Part shown: piece by piece, positions 8,924 to 18,380 of the stretch
How the letters are laid out: every line of letters begins with the position of its first letter
How positions within the stretch are numbered: position 1 is the stretch's first letter
Assembly (NCBI GenBank): GCA_040218795.1
Contig: JAVJQT010000005.1
Coordinates: forward strand, 434,001 to 498,000
DNA: 64,000 bases
Direction: 5' to 3'
DNA from: CCMP332 sp040218795
GTDB taxonomy: Bacteria > Bacteroidota > Bacteroidia > Cytophagales > CCMP332
Made by a program: the position numbers and the translations under genes
Notes under the pieces: generated by a model
What the model was told of the DNA's origin: nothing
The model's input: only the letters and a program-made list of their open reading frames with translations
The model's database searches: none

Positions 8924-10006
8924 TTAGATAAATGGTAGTTTAACGATCTCTGCTTTGAGCGATTTGTTTCTCACTTTTATGAATATTTCTGTACCTGCCT
9001 TATGATTTCCAAAAGGTACATAGCCCATTCCAATTCCGCATTTCAATACTGGCGATTGGCTTCCTGAGGTCACCTGGCCAACAATTTCATTTTCTATTTC
9101 AATGTCATATCCATGTCTTGGAATCCCCCGTTCAAGCATTTTAAATCCAACGAGTTTCCGTTTTAATCCTTCCTCTTTTTGCTTTACAATGAATTCGCTT
9201 GCAACAAAATTAGTATCCGGTTTAGTAATCCAAGCTAAGCCGGCTTCCAAAGGACTTGTAGTGTCATTAATATCATTGCCATACAAGCAAAATCCCATTT
9301 CAAGACGCAAGGTATCCCGCGCTCCTAATCCGATTGGTGCGATTTGGAAATTTTGTCCGGCTTCCATAATAGCATCCCAAACCTCTTTGGCATCTTCATT
9401 CTTAACATAAATTTCAAATCCACCCGAACCTGTATATCCGGTTGCAGAAATTATAACGCCTGATTTTTTGGCAAATTCATCAATTCTAAAATTGTAATAG
9501 GGTATTTCATCCAGATTAACTGAACTTAACTTTTGAAGTACTTCAATTGCTTTTGGGCCCTGCACTGCAAAAAGCGAATAATCATCAGACCTATTGCTCA
9601 TTTTTGCTCCAAATTGATTATTTAAATCCACGAGGCGGTTCCAGTCTTTCTCAATATTGCTTGCATTTACAACCAGCATGTAACTTTTTTCAGAAATTCT
9701 GTAAACCAGCAAATCATCAACGATACCACCCTGATCATTTGGCAGACAGGAGTATTGAACCTTGCCATCGCTAAGTTTTGAAACATCATTGCTCGTAGCA
9801 TATTGAACAAGATCAAAAGCTGATTCTCCTTCAATCCAAAATTCCCCCATATGAGAGACGTCAAAAATACCTACTCCCTCTCTAACCTTCATATGTTCCT
9901 CAATATCAGAAGAGTACCTTACAGGCATTTCATATCCTGCAAACTCTATTAGCTTGGCGCCTAAATTTTTATGAGTGTTGTAAAGTGTTATTTTTTTTGT
10001 ACCCAT
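8924..10006 (-). CDS. gcvT: Aminomethyltransferase, glycine cleavage system T protein
   Basis: T protein of the glycine cleavage system. It transfers the methylene group from the lipoyl-bound aminomethyl of H protein to tetrahydrofolate and releases ammonia. Full length (360 aa) with the typical start (GAKLIEFAGYEMPVRYSS), VGIFDVSHMGEF, the folate-binding region SNDVSKLSDGKVQYSCLPN, ATGYTGSGGFEIY, and LGARDTLRLEMGFCLYGNDI. The neighbours are rnhB upstream (three-base gap) and comB downstream; no other gcv gene is in view. Confidence 0.96.
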   Translation of the reverse strand: MGTKKITLYNTHKNLGAKLIEFAGYEMPVRYSSDIEEHMKVREGVGIFDVSHMGEFWIEGESAFDLVQYATSNDVSKLSDGKVQYSCLPNDQGGIVDDLLVYRISEKSYMLVVNASNIEKDWNRLVDLNNQFGAKMSNRSDDYSLFAVQGPKAIEVLQKLSSVNLDEIPYYNFRIDEFAKKSGVIISATGYTGSGGFEIYVKNEDAKEVWDAIMEAGQNFQIAPIGLGARDTLRLEMGFCLYGNDINDTTSPLEAGLAWITKPDTNFVASEFIVKQKEEGLKRKLVGFKMLERGIPRHGYDIEIENEIVGQVTSGSQSPVLKCGIGMGYVPFGNHKAGTEIFIKVRNKSLKAEIVKLPFI

Positions 10007-10009
10007 TTA

Positions 10010-10612
10010 TTAAAATATATCTAATTGTGAATCGGGAAGTAATTTAAAACTTTTTCTGTGGTATGAACAAGAACCAAATTCCCGAATTGCTTTTCGGTGT
10101 TCAAATGTGGGATATCCCTTGTTTTTTCTCCAGTTATAAACTGCAAATTCACTGTGAATTGATTCCATATATCTGTCTCTGGCACATTTAGCTAAAATTG
10201 AAGCCGCTGCTATGCTCGCAAATTTAGAATCCCCTTTTATAATGGTTTTAAATGGAATATCGAAGTAATTATAGAATTGATTGCCATCGACAAGGATCAA
10301 TTGAAATTTAGAATTTATTGAATCGAGACATCTATGCATTGCCCGAATTGAAGCTTTCAGTATGTTCATTTCATCAATTTCAGAATTGTCACACATTTCA
10401 ATAGCAAAATACTCCGCACAGTCTTTTATTTCTTCTTCTAAACGATACCTTTCTTTTTCACTTAGTTTCTTCGAATCATTTAGACCTTCAATTTCAATAT
10501 CAGGGTTTAATATAACCGCAGCTGCATAAACCGGTCCGGCCAAGCAACCTCTGCCCGCTTCGTCAAGGCCTACTTCAATTTGATTTTTAGAAAATGAGTA
10601 CCTGAGGCTCAA
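10010..10612 (-). CDS. rnhB: Ribonuclease HII
   Basis: Cleaves the RNA strand of RNA-DNA hybrids and single ribonucleotides in DNA. The active-site motif GLDEAGRGCLAGPV contains Asp17 and Glu18; further conserved acidic positions occur in the LILVDGNQ segment. The KGYPTFEHRKAIREFG block is the standard C-terminal signature. 200 aa is the usual length. The start overlaps the surE stop by four bases, so the two are probably translated in a coupled manner. Confidence 0.96.
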   Translation of the reverse strand: MSLRYSFSKNQIEVGLDEAGRGCLAGPVYAAAVILNPDIEIEGLNDSKKLSEKERYRLEEEIKDCAEYFAIEMCDNSEIDEMNILKASIRAMHRCLDSINSKFQLILVDGNQFYNYFDIPFKTIIKGDSKFASIAAASILAKCARDRYMESIHSEFAVYNWRKNKGYPTFEHRKAIREFGSCSYHRKSFKLLPDSQLDIF

Positions 10613-11382
10613 ATTTTCAATTTAATTTTCAAATTGTCCAATGATTTGTAAGCTGTTAAATCATAATGACAAGGTACTACTGAAACATAATTATTGGCAA
10701 TGGCCCATTCATCCGTTTCCTCACTCAGGTCATTATTTATAAATCTACCGGTCAACCAGAAATAGGTTTGGCCTTGTGGGTCAACTCTTTCATCAAATTC
10801 TTCCTTCCATTTAGCGATGGCCTGTCTGCTAATTCTCAAGCCCTTAATACTTTCTTTTTTCTCGGGTGGGAAATTTACATTTAAAGCGACACCTTCTTCC
10901 AGACCATTTTTTAATACATATTCAGCAATGCGGAAAATATACTCTCGTATGTGTTCAAAGCCGGCTTCATGGCTATAATCACACAATGAAAAACCTATGG
11001 CCGGAAGACCTTCTATAGCCGCTTCTATGGCCGCAGACATGGTGCCTGAATACAATACACTAACAGAAGTATTACTACCGTGGTTGACACCGCTGACAAC
11101 CAAATCGGGGCTTCTATCATGTAAAATATGATGTTTAGCCAGTTTAATGCAATCTGCTGGAGTTCCTGAACATTCATAAGCAGGGACACCTTCAAATATA
11201 TTTGATTTGACCAGTCTTAAGGTTTCGCCTATTGTAATGGCATGTCCCATGCCCGATTGGGGGCTGTTCGGAGCAACAACAATGACCTCTCCCAACTTCT
11301 TCATTTCTTCTACCAAAACCCTTATTCCGGGAGCGGTAATCCCATCATCGTTTGAAATTAAAATTAATGGTTTGATTGCCAT
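10609..11382 (-). CDS. surE: 5'/3'-nucleotidase SurE
   Basis: Metal-dependent nucleoside monophosphate phosphatase. The N-terminal ISNDDGITAPGI provides the Asp12-Asp13 metal ligands. PNSPQSGMGHAIT, SGTPADCIKLA, VSGVNHGSN and YSGTMSAAIEA are all intact. The 257-aa length is typical. It lies between the small exported protein gene and rnhB in the tight minus-strand operon. Confidence 0.96.
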   Translation of the reverse strand: MAIKPLILISNDDGITAPGIRVLVEEMKKLGEVIVVAPNSPQSGMGHAITIGETLRLVKSNIFEGVPAYECSGTPADCIKLAKHHILHDRSPDLVVSGVNHGSNTSVSVLYSGTMSAAIEAAIEGLPAIGFSLCDYSHEAGFEHIREYIFRIAEYVLKNGLEEGVALNVNFPPEKKESIKGLRISRQAIAKWKEEFDERVDPQGQTYFWLTGRFINNDLSEETDEWAIANNYVSVVPCHYDLTAYKSLDNLKIKLKI

Positions 11383-11383
11383 T

Positions 11384-12040
11384 TTACTTTAGTGAGTTAT
11401 AATATTCTGTAATAACACTTAGTCCTCTTCTGGTATTATAAAGTATTTTTTTGTCCTTAATAAACTGTTTTATTTCATCTTGTTTATCATTCATCAATCG
11501 AAACAAATCTTTTTTCTTTTCCTTGTAAAGAATTACATTTTGACTTTTGCTATTGTGATTAAAAAAATAGAAATGATAATTGATAACTCTTCTCGTGACA
11601 TAGTTTGAAGCAGAATTGGCGTACATATTATAGTATGGGTCATTGGTTAGAAATGGATCGTTAATCATCCTGGTTTCATAAGATATGTATTCCCTTGCCA
11701 AAAGCGATAGATTTCCAACTACCAAAACTTCAAAAAACATTTCGGGCTTATAGCTGGAATATGGACTGTATTCAAAGGACCTAAAATACCTGTTTGCTTT
11801 AATTAATTCATCGTAAAAGTAAAAGGAGATAATTTTATTGGGAGAAAGAGTAATCATTTTATTCGAATACCTGTATTGTAAAATATTTTCTTCGATATTG
11901 TATTTTACTGCTCCCCTTAAGGTGTCATTGGTTTTTAATACGATTGTCCCTTCATGCCATATGTCTGAGCTGAGCTCCTGCGATGTAACAGAATTAGCAA
12001 CCGAGAATACTATTACTATAATTAGAAAAAACCTATTCAT
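11384..12040 (-). CDS. Exported hypothetical protein
   Basis: No family recognised. A 218-aa protein with a clear signal peptide (MNRFFLIIVIVFSVANSVTS, then Gln-Glu). The mature part begins with WHEGTIVLKTNDTLRGAVKYN, a pattern often seen in small exported Bacteroidota proteins. It is rich in Tyr and Phe and has a basic helical C-terminal third. No lipobox or T9SS tail is present. The start overlaps the ribBA stop by eight bases and the end lies one base before surE, so it is co-transcribed with housekeeping genes. Confidence 0.75.
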   Translation of the reverse strand: MNRFFLIIVIVFSVANSVTSQELSSDIWHEGTIVLKTNDTLRGAVKYNIEENILQYRYSNKMITLSPNKIISFYFYDELIKANRYFRSFEYSPYSSYKPEMFFEVLVVGNLSLLAREYISYETRMINDPFLTNDPYYNMYANSASNYVTRRVINYHFYFFNHNSKSQNVILYKEKKKDLFRLMNDKQDEIKQFIKDKKILYNTRRGLSVITEYYNSLK

Positions 12041-13256
12041 TTTTCAGGATCTCATGACCCATCTTATCTCGTTTTGTTTTAAGATAATTTTGATTGTGTG
12101 GATTTGGACAAACTTCAATTGCTACTTTTTCTACAATCTCTAAGCCATAGCCCATTAATCCGGCTCTTTTATTTGGATTATTGCTTATTAAACGCATTTT
12201 TCGAATACCAAGATCTCTCAGAATTTGTGCTCCTACGCCATAATCTCTTTGGTCCATATCAAATCCCAGTTTTAAATTGGCTTCCACAGTATCAAGACCT
12301 TCTTCCTGTAGCTTATATGCTTTGAGTTTATTTAATAAGCCAATCCCTCTGCCTTCCTGGTTCATATATAAAACCACACCTTTTCCATTCTTGGCCACCA
12401 TTTCCAAAGCAGAATGTAACTGATCTCCACAATCGCATCGCAAGGAACCAAAAATATCACCAGTGACACAGGATGAATGAACTCTTACAAGCACTTCCTC
12501 GTTTTTGTCCCAATTTCCCTTGGTCATTGCCAAATGAATTTCTCCTGTATTGATTTGTTTATATGCTATCATGTGAAAATCACCATATTTAGTTGGCATA
12601 TTAACTTCAATCTCTTTTTCAATCAGACTTTCTTTTTTAATTCTATAGGCAATAAGATCCTGAATACTAACTAATTTCAAGTCGAATTTATCCGCTACTT
12701 CTCTCAAATCAGGCAATCTTGCCATAGTACCATCTTCATTCATAATTTCGACAAGCACACCGGCCGGTTTAAATCCGGCTAATCTTGCAAAATCAATGGA
12801 TGCCTCAGTATGACCTGTTCGTCTTAATACCCCACCTGATTTGGCTTTTAAAGGAAAGATGTGTCCGGGCCTTCCTAAATCTTTGGGGGTGGTGGAATCA
12901 TCAACTAAAGCCTTAATGGTTTTGGATCTATCACTTGCAGATATTCCGGTAGTACAACCATGACCAAGCAAATCAACAGAAACTGTAAAGGGGGTAGCAT
13001 GCAAGGCAGTATTTTTACCAACCATTAATTCAAGATCCAGTTCATCGCAACGTTCCTCAATTAATGGGGCACAAATTAAGCCTCTGCCATGAGTAGCCAT
13101 AAAATTGACGATCTCAGGAGTAATAGTCTCGGCTGCACAAATAAAATCACCTTCATTTTCGCGATCTTCATCATCAACAACTATAATCACTTCACCATTT
13201 TTAATCGCCTCAATGGCATCTTCTATGGTATCTAATTTAATTTTTTCTGAATTCAT
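12033..13256 (-). CDS. ribBA: Bifunctional DHBP synthase / GTP cyclohydrolase II
   Basis: Supplies both first intermediates of riboflavin synthesis. The N-terminal domain (about 1-205) is 3,4-dihydroxy-2-butanone-4-phosphate synthase, with DDEDRENEGDF, GHGCTTGISASDR and RRTGHTEASIDFARLAG. The C-terminal domain (about 206-400) is GTP cyclohydrolase II, with the zinc-binding CVTGDIFGSLRCDCGDQL and NQEGRGIGLLNK. Length (407 aa) and fusion are standard. It is the first gene of the six-gene operon ribBA, hypothetical, surE, rnhB, gcvT, comB. No FMN riboswitch is visible in the short leader. Confidence 0.96.
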   Translation of the reverse strand: MNSEKIKLDTIEDAIEAIKNGEVIIVVDDEDRENEGDFICAAETITPEIVNFMATHGRGLICAPLIEERCDELDLELMVGKNTALHATPFTVSVDLLGHGCTTGISASDRSKTIKALVDDSTTPKDLGRPGHIFPLKAKSGGVLRRTGHTEASIDFARLAGFKPAGVLVEIMNEDGTMARLPDLREVADKFDLKLVSIQDLIAYRIKKESLIEKEIEVNMPTKYGDFHMIAYKQINTGEIHLAMTKGNWDKNEEVLVRVHSSCVTGDIFGSLRCDCGDQLHSALEMVAKNGKGVVLYMNQEGRGIGLLNKLKAYKLQEEGLDTVEANLKLGFDMDQRDYGVGAQILRDLGIRKMRLISNNPNKRAGLMGYGLEIVEKVAIEVCPNPHNQNYLKTKRDKMGHEILKNE

Positions 13257-13274
13257 CTTCTATATTGAATTATA

Positions 13275-13306
13275 CAAAAGTAGGTTTAGCTTAAAAACCT
13301 CACAAA
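13275..13306 (-). promoter_or_regulatory. Bacteroidota-type promoter for the ribBA operon
   Basis: On the minus strand a TTTG (-33 element) is followed after 20 bases by TACTTTTG, which fits the TAnnTTTG -7 element recognised by the Bacteroidota primary sigma factor. It ends 18 bases before the ribBA ATG. Spacing and both boxes match the consensus, and the site falls in the gap between the ligase-like gene and ribBA. Confidence 0.65.
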
Positions 13307-13308
13307 CA

Positions 13309-14616
13309 TTACACAGATTTTGACTGAATAGTTTTATTCCTGAATGACATTTGTTGCCAAAATAAGCTGTGAAAGAAGGCAAAAAACATTACTCCGATTT
13401 GTCTTGAAAGATAATTCTCCGTCAGGAAAGATATGATTATCAGTGTTAAATAAGCCAAATAAATTGCATCTTTTGATTTCCATGCCAGAACTGCCGGATA
13501 AGCAATTACAAAAATAAAAATAAAAAGACCAATCATTCCTGCACTTAGCAATAAGTTCAAATATTGATTGTGTTCATTGAATCGATTATTTATCCCGAAT
13601 TTAAAATCATGCGCTATATAAGCATTTAGTCTTGCCTCTTTCTCATCACCAATACCTACACCGAATACAGGGTTTTTCTTTATCAGCTCCAGGTTTATTT
13701 GTGCCAATGCAATTCGCATATTTAAACTCCCCCATTTGCCTTTAACATTCTCAGGATCCATGCTGTAATCTTCAATTTCAAATTTTCCATCTAACCCCAA
13801 CCTTTTTTTGAACCAATTATGATCAGATAAAACCCAAACTGAAAGTATACCGATCAAAATTAAAGGCGAGATAATTTTTAAAGCGCGCTTGAATCCAATT
13901 CTGGCAAATACAAATACAATCAATGAAATTAGAAAGGCCAAAATTATCATTTTGACCGTTAGACTTATCAATACAAATACTAAGAACGAAAGCCAGATTA
14001 GATTTAAAATGTTTTCTGATATTTTTTTATCGCTGTTTGCCATACCAATGTCTAATACGATAAAAATTGCCAGCGCGACCTGAATGGCCATGTATGTAGC
14101 GTGCATTCCAATAAAATGGACAAGGCTGTGATACATATAAAATGGATACACTATTTGCTTAAATTCATTGTACTGATAATTTTGAACAAATATCATCAGA
14201 TAGGAAAAAAGCATATATACAGTAATTCCTATAGCATATACTTTTAGTAAAGATTTAAAATTCTGTTTACTCAAAGGACTTATTGTCAATATAAAAAATG
14301 GAATTAACAGGAGTCCCAGTTTGGTCTCCAGTAAGCGAAAGGCTGAATTAATATTATCAGAATAAAGAATTCCGAATGCCCACCAAACAAAAATTGAAGA
14401 GAAAAGTATAAGAAAGATTTTATTCTCTTTTAATGAAAAATCTTTAGTTATAAAGATCTTTCCAAGTGAAAAAATCAGGAATAGAATTGTACTATAGGAT
14501 AAAATATTCTGAAGAAAAAAAGGACTTACGGGTAAAGTAAGAGCTATTACAAAAAGTGATAATAAATAGCCTTTATCAATATATCCTTCAATTTTTCTAA
14601 AAGGCGTTTGGACCAC
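13309..14616 (-). CDS. O-antigen ligase/polymerase-like membrane protein (Wzy_C family)
   Basis: Polytopic inner-membrane protein (435 aa, about 10-12 hydrophobic helices). The late periplasmic loop carries NPVFGVGIGD and, about 40 residues on, EHNQYLNLLLSAGMIGLF, the hallmark of the WaaL/Wzy O-antigen ligase superfamily. It would ligate or polymerise lipid-linked glycans on the periplasmic face. The start is GTG and overlaps the end of the sugar transferase gene by 20 bases. A second protein of similar type is encoded at 18509-19711, so one may be polymerase and one ligase; sequence alone does not say which. Confidence 0.82.
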   Translation of the reverse strand: MVQTPFRKIEGYIDKGYLLSLFVIALTLPVSPFFLQNILSYSTILFLIFSLGKIFITKDFSLKENKIFLILFSSIFVWWAFGILYSDNINSAFRLLETKLGLLLIPFFILTISPLSKQNFKSLLKVYAIGITVYMLFSYLMIFVQNYQYNEFKQIVYPFYMYHSLVHFIGMHATYMAIQVALAIFIVLDIGMANSDKKISENILNLIWLSFLVFVLISLTVKMIILAFLISLIVFVFARIGFKRALKIISPLILIGILSVWVLSDHNWFKKRLGLDGKFEIEDYSMDPENVKGKWGSLNMRIALAQINLELIKKNPVFGVGIGDEKEARLNAYIAHDFKFGINNRFNEHNQYLNLLLSAGMIGLFIFIFVIAYPAVLAWKSKDAIYLAYLTLIIISFLTENYLSRQIGVMFFAFFHSLFWQQMSFRNKTIQSKSV

Positions 14617-15280
14617 CTTTGAAAATTAATAGAAACGATTTGAAAATAATACGAATATCCATTAAAACATTTCTACGCTTGACATATACCAAATCCATGC
14701 GCAATCTGTTTTTCATGTCATAATCAGTTGCGGTCTCACCTCGAAAACCTTTAATTTGAGCTAATCCGGTTAAGCCGGGTTTGCTATCATATCTTTCTAA
14801 ATAAGAACCAATTTTTCCTGAATACTCATCATCCAGTGGTATAGGATGTGGCCTTGGGCCTACCAATGACATGTCTCCATTCAAAATATTAAAAATTTGA
14901 GGGAGTTCATCTAAACTTGTTTTTCTAAGCAATTTGCCTATTCGAGTAATTCTGGAATCGTTTTTTGTAGCTTGTTGAAATTGCTGCTCGCAAGGGTAAT
15001 ACATTGTTCTGAATTTCAGACAATAAAATTTCTTACCCTTATAGCCATTTCTTAATTGTCTAAAAAATACTGGACCTTTAGAATCGATTGAAATTAATAT
15101 TGCAATTAATGGAAGAATAAACCAGCCAACAGTAATAATGAAAAGCAGAGATAGAATGAAATCAATGGCTCTTTTTAGTTTATCAGAATAAATTACATTA
15201 TTTTCTGTAGTATCCCACCTTTTGGCATAAATACGAGGAGCTTGATTTAAATCTATATTAAGCGACAGGCGTTTTCCCAT
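14597..15280 (-). CDS. Initiating sugar-1-phosphate transferase (bacterial sugar transferase family)
   Basis: Undecaprenyl-phosphate sugar phosphotransferase, which starts repeat-unit assembly on the lipid carrier at the inner membrane. Short form (227 aa) with one hydrophobic hairpin (FILSLLFIITVGWFILPLIA) and the catalytic core: GPVFFRQLRNGYKGKKF, CLKFRTMY, RKTSLDELPQIFNILNGDMS, LVGPRPHPIP and KPGLTGLAQIKG. It lacks the large N-terminal membrane domain of WbaP/WcaJ. The sugar substrate cannot be told. Confidence 0.92.
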   Translation of the reverse strand: MGKRLSLNIDLNQAPRIYAKRWDTTENNVIYSDKLKRAIDFILSLLFIITVGWFILPLIAILISIDSKGPVFFRQLRNGYKGKKFYCLKFRTMYYPCEQQFQQATKNDSRITRIGKLLRKTSLDELPQIFNILNGDMSLVGPRPHPIPLDDEYSGKIGSYLERYDSKPGLTGLAQIKGFRGETATDYDMKNRLRMDLVYVKRRNVLMDIRIIFKSFLLIFKGGPNAF

Positions 15281-15587
15281 TTTTTTATGAATTCACTATA
15301 AGCATGTACAATCCATTTTTAAAAAACCCTACAAAAAATAATACATCAATGACATATTATATACGGATATTTAATTGTGTTATTGTTTGAAGAAGAAATA
15401 TTTAGATTGTATTCACAGGATTTAAATTTCTAAATACGATAAAGAGAATCACAGAATACTTACTTGATGTATTCATTGAATACATTTCTAGTTAATTAAT
15501 TGACTTTTTATAGATCTTTTGCAAAAGTAAATTATTCTCTCATTTATGTACATAAAGTCATGCCTGTTCGTTGATATTTTAATTCTT
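15281..15587. other. 307-bp intergenic region in the polysaccharide locus
   Basis: No coding sequence found on either strand. It holds a perfect 8-bp inverted repeat (listed separately). On the minus strand there is a -7-like TACTTTTG at 15522-15529 with no convincing -33 partner, about 240 bases upstream of the sugar transferase gene, so a long leader is possible but unproven. Confidence 0.5.
15467..15485. promoter_or_regulatory. Palindrome, possible operator
   Basis: ATGTATTC and GAATACAT form a perfect 8-bp inverted repeat around the three bases ATT. It lies upstream of the sugar transferase gene and downstream of a -7-like box on the same strand. The AT-rich stem without a T-run is more like a protein-binding palindrome than a terminator. 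No regulator is encoded beside it. Confidence 0.3.
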
Positions 15588-16517
15588 TTACCATTCAGAT
15601 TTATCAACCTCTTGGTAAACAGTTTCAATTCCCGATCTTAAATTTATCTTAGCTTCCCAGCCCATTGAATGAATTCGTTCACTACTCATGAGTTTTCTTG
15701 GTGTACCATCTGGTTTAGTCGAATTAAAAACTAAATCTCCTTCAAACCCAATTACGTCTTTTATCATTTCCGCGAGTTCCTTGATGGATAAATCAGTGCC
15801 AAATCCAACGTTAATAGTTTGCTTATCAGAATAGTTTTGCATCAAAAAATAACATGCTTCTGCCAAGTCATCAACATGTAAGAACTCCCTTAATGGAGAT
15901 CCTGTTCCCCATATTTCAACTTCAGACAAACCTTTTAATTTTGCCGTATGAAACTTCCTAATTAGTGCAGGCAAAACGTGCGATTTCTCTAAGTCGTAAT
16001 TATCATTGGGTCCGTAAAGATTTGTTGGCATTGCACTTATAAAATCAGACCCGTATTGATCTCTATAAGTTTCACAAAGTTTTATACCTGCAATTTTTGC
16101 AATAGCATAAGGTTCATTGGTCATTTCCAATGGCCCGGTCAATAAGCTATCTTCATGAATTGGTTGTTTAGCCATTTTTGGATAAATACAAGAGCTCCCT
16201 AAAAACAAAAGTTTCTTTACATTATGAACATGTGAAGCGTTAATCACATTTGCTTCTATCATTAAGTTCTCATAAAGAAATTCACCTCGATACGTATTAT
16301 TTGCAACAATTCCTCCTACTTTGGCCGCTGCCAAAAAAACGTAATCCGGTTTTTCTTCTTCAAAAAACTGATTGACTTTATTCTGATTTACCAAGTTGAG
16401 TTCAGTGGAGTTTCGATAGACAATATTTTCAAAACCTTTGGCTTTTAGGTTCCTTACAATTGCAGAACCGACCATTCCTCGATGACCAGCTACATAAATT
16501 TTATCGGAAATATTCAT
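15588..16517 (-). CDS. fcl: GDP-L-fucose synthase
   Basis: Short-chain dehydrogenase/reductase that epimerises and reduces GDP-4-keto-6-deoxy-D-mannose to GDP-L-fucose. The N-terminal NADP-binding motif is GHRGMVGSAI. The catalytic Ser is in FLGSSCIYPK and the YxxxK pair in NEPYAIAKIAG. The conserved NLYGPNDNYDLEKSHVLPALI segment follows. 309 aa is normal. The ATG shares one base with the gmd stop, so GDP-fucose is made by adjacent coupled genes. Confidence 0.95.
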   Translation of the reverse strand: MNISDKIYVAGHRGMVGSAIVRNLKAKGFENIVYRNSTELNLVNQNKVNQFFEEEKPDYVFLAAAKVGGIVANNTYRGEFLYENLMIEANVINASHVHNVKKLLFLGSSCIYPKMAKQPIHEDSLLTGPLEMTNEPYAIAKIAGIKLCETYRDQYGSDFISAMPTNLYGPNDNYDLEKSHVLPALIRKFHTAKLKGLSEVEIWGTGSPLREFLHVDDLAEACYFLMQNYSDKQTINVGFGTDLSIKELAEMIKDVIGFEGDLVFNSTKPDGTPRKLMSSERIHSMGWEAKINLRSGIETVYQEVDKSEW

Positions 16518-17629
16518 TATTCTGCCTGTTTAAGAACTTGATGACCTCCCTTAAGTAAATATTCGTCTTTCTTAAAGAGTTCTAAATCAGAATCCATCAT
16601 TTCAGTAACCAGGCCCTGTAAGTCATATTCCGGTTTCCAACCCAGTTTAGTTTTTGCCTTTGTAGGATCGCCGATTAACAAGTCTACCTCTGTTGGTCTA
16701 AAATATTTCGGGTCTATTTTGATTACTTCCTGACCAACTTTAAATTTAAACTCATCCTTTTTACAAGATTTAATTACTGCTACTTCATCAACTCCTTTTC
16801 TTTTAAATTCAAGTTCTACGCCTACGTGCTTAAAGGCCATAATGATAAAATCTCTGATGGAAGTTGTTACACCTGTAGCAAGAACATAATCTTCAGGCTT
16901 TTTCTGTTGCAACATTAACCACATTCCTTTTACATAATCTTTGGCATGACCCCAATCTCTTTTGGAATCAAGATTTCCCATATAAGCACAACTTTGTAGT
17001 CCTAATGCCATTTTAGAAACAGCTCTTGTTATTTTTCGAGTTACGAATGTCTCACCTCGCAAAGGAGATTCATGATTAAACAGAATTCCATTGCATGCAT
17101 ACATATCATATGCTTCTCTATAATTTACCGTAATCCAATAAGCATACATTTTAGCTATTGCGTATGGAGATCTTGGGTAAAATGGTGTGCTCTCTTTTTG
17201 AGGAACCTCCTGTACCAATCCGTATAGCTCAGAGGTTGATGCCTGATAAACTTTTGTCTTTTTAGTAAGTCCCAATAATCTAACGGCTTCCAGTAATCTT
17301 AATGATCCAATTCCATCAACATTAGCCACATATTCCGGCGTATCAAAACTTACTCTCACATGGGACATCGCTCCTAAATTATAGATTTCATCAGGTTGTA
17401 TTTCCTGAATCAAACGTGTAAGGTTCATGGAATCAGTTAAATCTCCATAATGCAAAAACATCTTAGTTCCATCTATATGTGGATCCTGATATAAGTGATC
17501 GATTCTGTCGGTATTGAAAAGAGATGACCTTCTCTTAATTCCATGTACTTCGTATCCTTTTCCCAGTAGTAATTCAGCTAAATATGCGCCATCCTGACCA
17601 GTGATGCCTGTGATTAGTGCTTTTTTCAA
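16517..17629 (-). CDS. gmd: GDP-mannose 4,6-dehydratase
   Basis: Converts GDP-D-mannose to GDP-4-keto-6-deoxy-D-mannose, the precursor of fucose and related deoxysugars. The NADP-binding motif GITGQDGAYLAELL is at the N-terminus. The catalytic region reads STSELYG, then YPRSPYAIAKMYAYW with the YxxxK pair. LFNHESPLRGETFVTRKI and GNLDSKRDWGHAKDYV are family signatures. The length (370 aa) is typical. Only five bases separate it from the preceding WecG/TagA gene. Confidence 0.96.
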   Translation of the reverse strand: MKKALITGITGQDGAYLAELLLGKGYEVHGIKRRSSLFNTDRIDHLYQDPHIDGTKMFLHYGDLTDSMNLTRLIQEIQPDEIYNLGAMSHVRVSFDTPEYVANVDGIGSLRLLEAVRLLGLTKKTKVYQASTSELYGLVQEVPQKESTPFYPRSPYAIAKMYAYWITVNYREAYDMYACNGILFNHESPLRGETFVTRKITRAVSKMALGLQSCAYMGNLDSKRDWGHAKDYVKGMWLMLQQKKPEDYVLATGVTTSIRDFIIMAFKHVGVELEFKRKGVDEVAVIKSCKKDEFKFKVGQEVIKIDPKYFRPTEVDLLIGDPTKAKTKLGWKPEYDLQGLVTEMMDSDLELFKKDEYLLKGGHQVLKQAE

Positions 17630-17633
17630 GATT

Positions 17634-18380
17634 TTATTTCCTTTTGAATAATTCTTTAACGAACAGCCAGCAAAAATAAGTATTCGTTATCAAATATCGA
17701 TTAAAAAGTCTTGTGGGTTCTAAGGCTAATCTATAAAGCCATTCTAAAGACATCCTTCTCATCCAGGAGGGTGCTCGCGTATCAACGCCAGCAAATAATA
17801 AAAATGCACCCCCTACACCAAGCATCAAGGCATTGACTTTCCCTTTAAACATTTTCATTCTTGTTTCCTGTTTTGGACAACCCAAGCCTACAAAAAGTAT
17901 ATTAGTACCAAAATCATTTATCATTTTGCTATGCATTTCCAAGTCAGAATTGTCAAATTTTCCAAATGGTGGTGAAAAAACTTTGAATGCTAGATTCGGA
18001 TATTCATTTTTAATTTTACTAGAAATTAAATCCAAAACATTTTTTGTTGAGCCATAGAAAAACACTTTTAAATTGTTTTTATATGCTTCATCTATTAAGG
18101 AAAATATAATGTCATTTCCAGCAATTCTTTCTGATTTAACGCCCCTCATCAAATTCAATGAATATAACAATGGAGTTCCATCGGGACATATGTAATCAGC
18201 ATTTTTAACTACAGTCTGAAAATTTTCTTTAGTATGATATTCATGAAGCATATGGGAATTCATAAATAAGGAATATGTTGATTGCTTCGATTTTGAAACG
18301 ATCACAAACTCATCAATGAATTCAGAGAACTTCCCATGATTAATTTCTATGCCAAAAATTTTATTTTTTTTCACACTCAA
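17634..18380 (-). CDS. WecG/TagA/CpsF-family glycosyltransferase (GT26)
   Basis: Membrane-associated transferase family that adds the second sugar (such as ManNAc or ManNAcA) to the lipid-linked primer. Seen here: DYICPDGTPLLYSLNLM with the conserved Asp-Gly, ERIAGNDIIFSLI, FFYGSTKNVLD, LFVGLGCPKQETRM and MLGVGGAFLLFAGVDTRAPSWM. The C-terminal basic and aromatic region (EWLYRLALEPTRLFNRYL) is the usual membrane-binding tail. It is the only dedicated non-initiating glycosyltransferase in this locus. Confidence 0.9.
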   Translation of the reverse strand: MSVKKNKIFGIEINHGKFSEFIDEFVIVSKSKQSTYSLFMNSHMLHEYHTKENFQTVVKNADYICPDGTPLLYSLNLMRGVKSERIAGNDIIFSLIDEAYKNNLKVFFYGSTKNVLDLISSKIKNEYPNLAFKVFSPPFGKFDNSDLEMHSKMINDFGTNILFVGLGCPKQETRMKMFKGKVNALMLGVGGAFLLFAGVDTRAPSWMRRMSLEWLYRLALEPTRLFNRYLITNTYFCWLFVKELFKRK

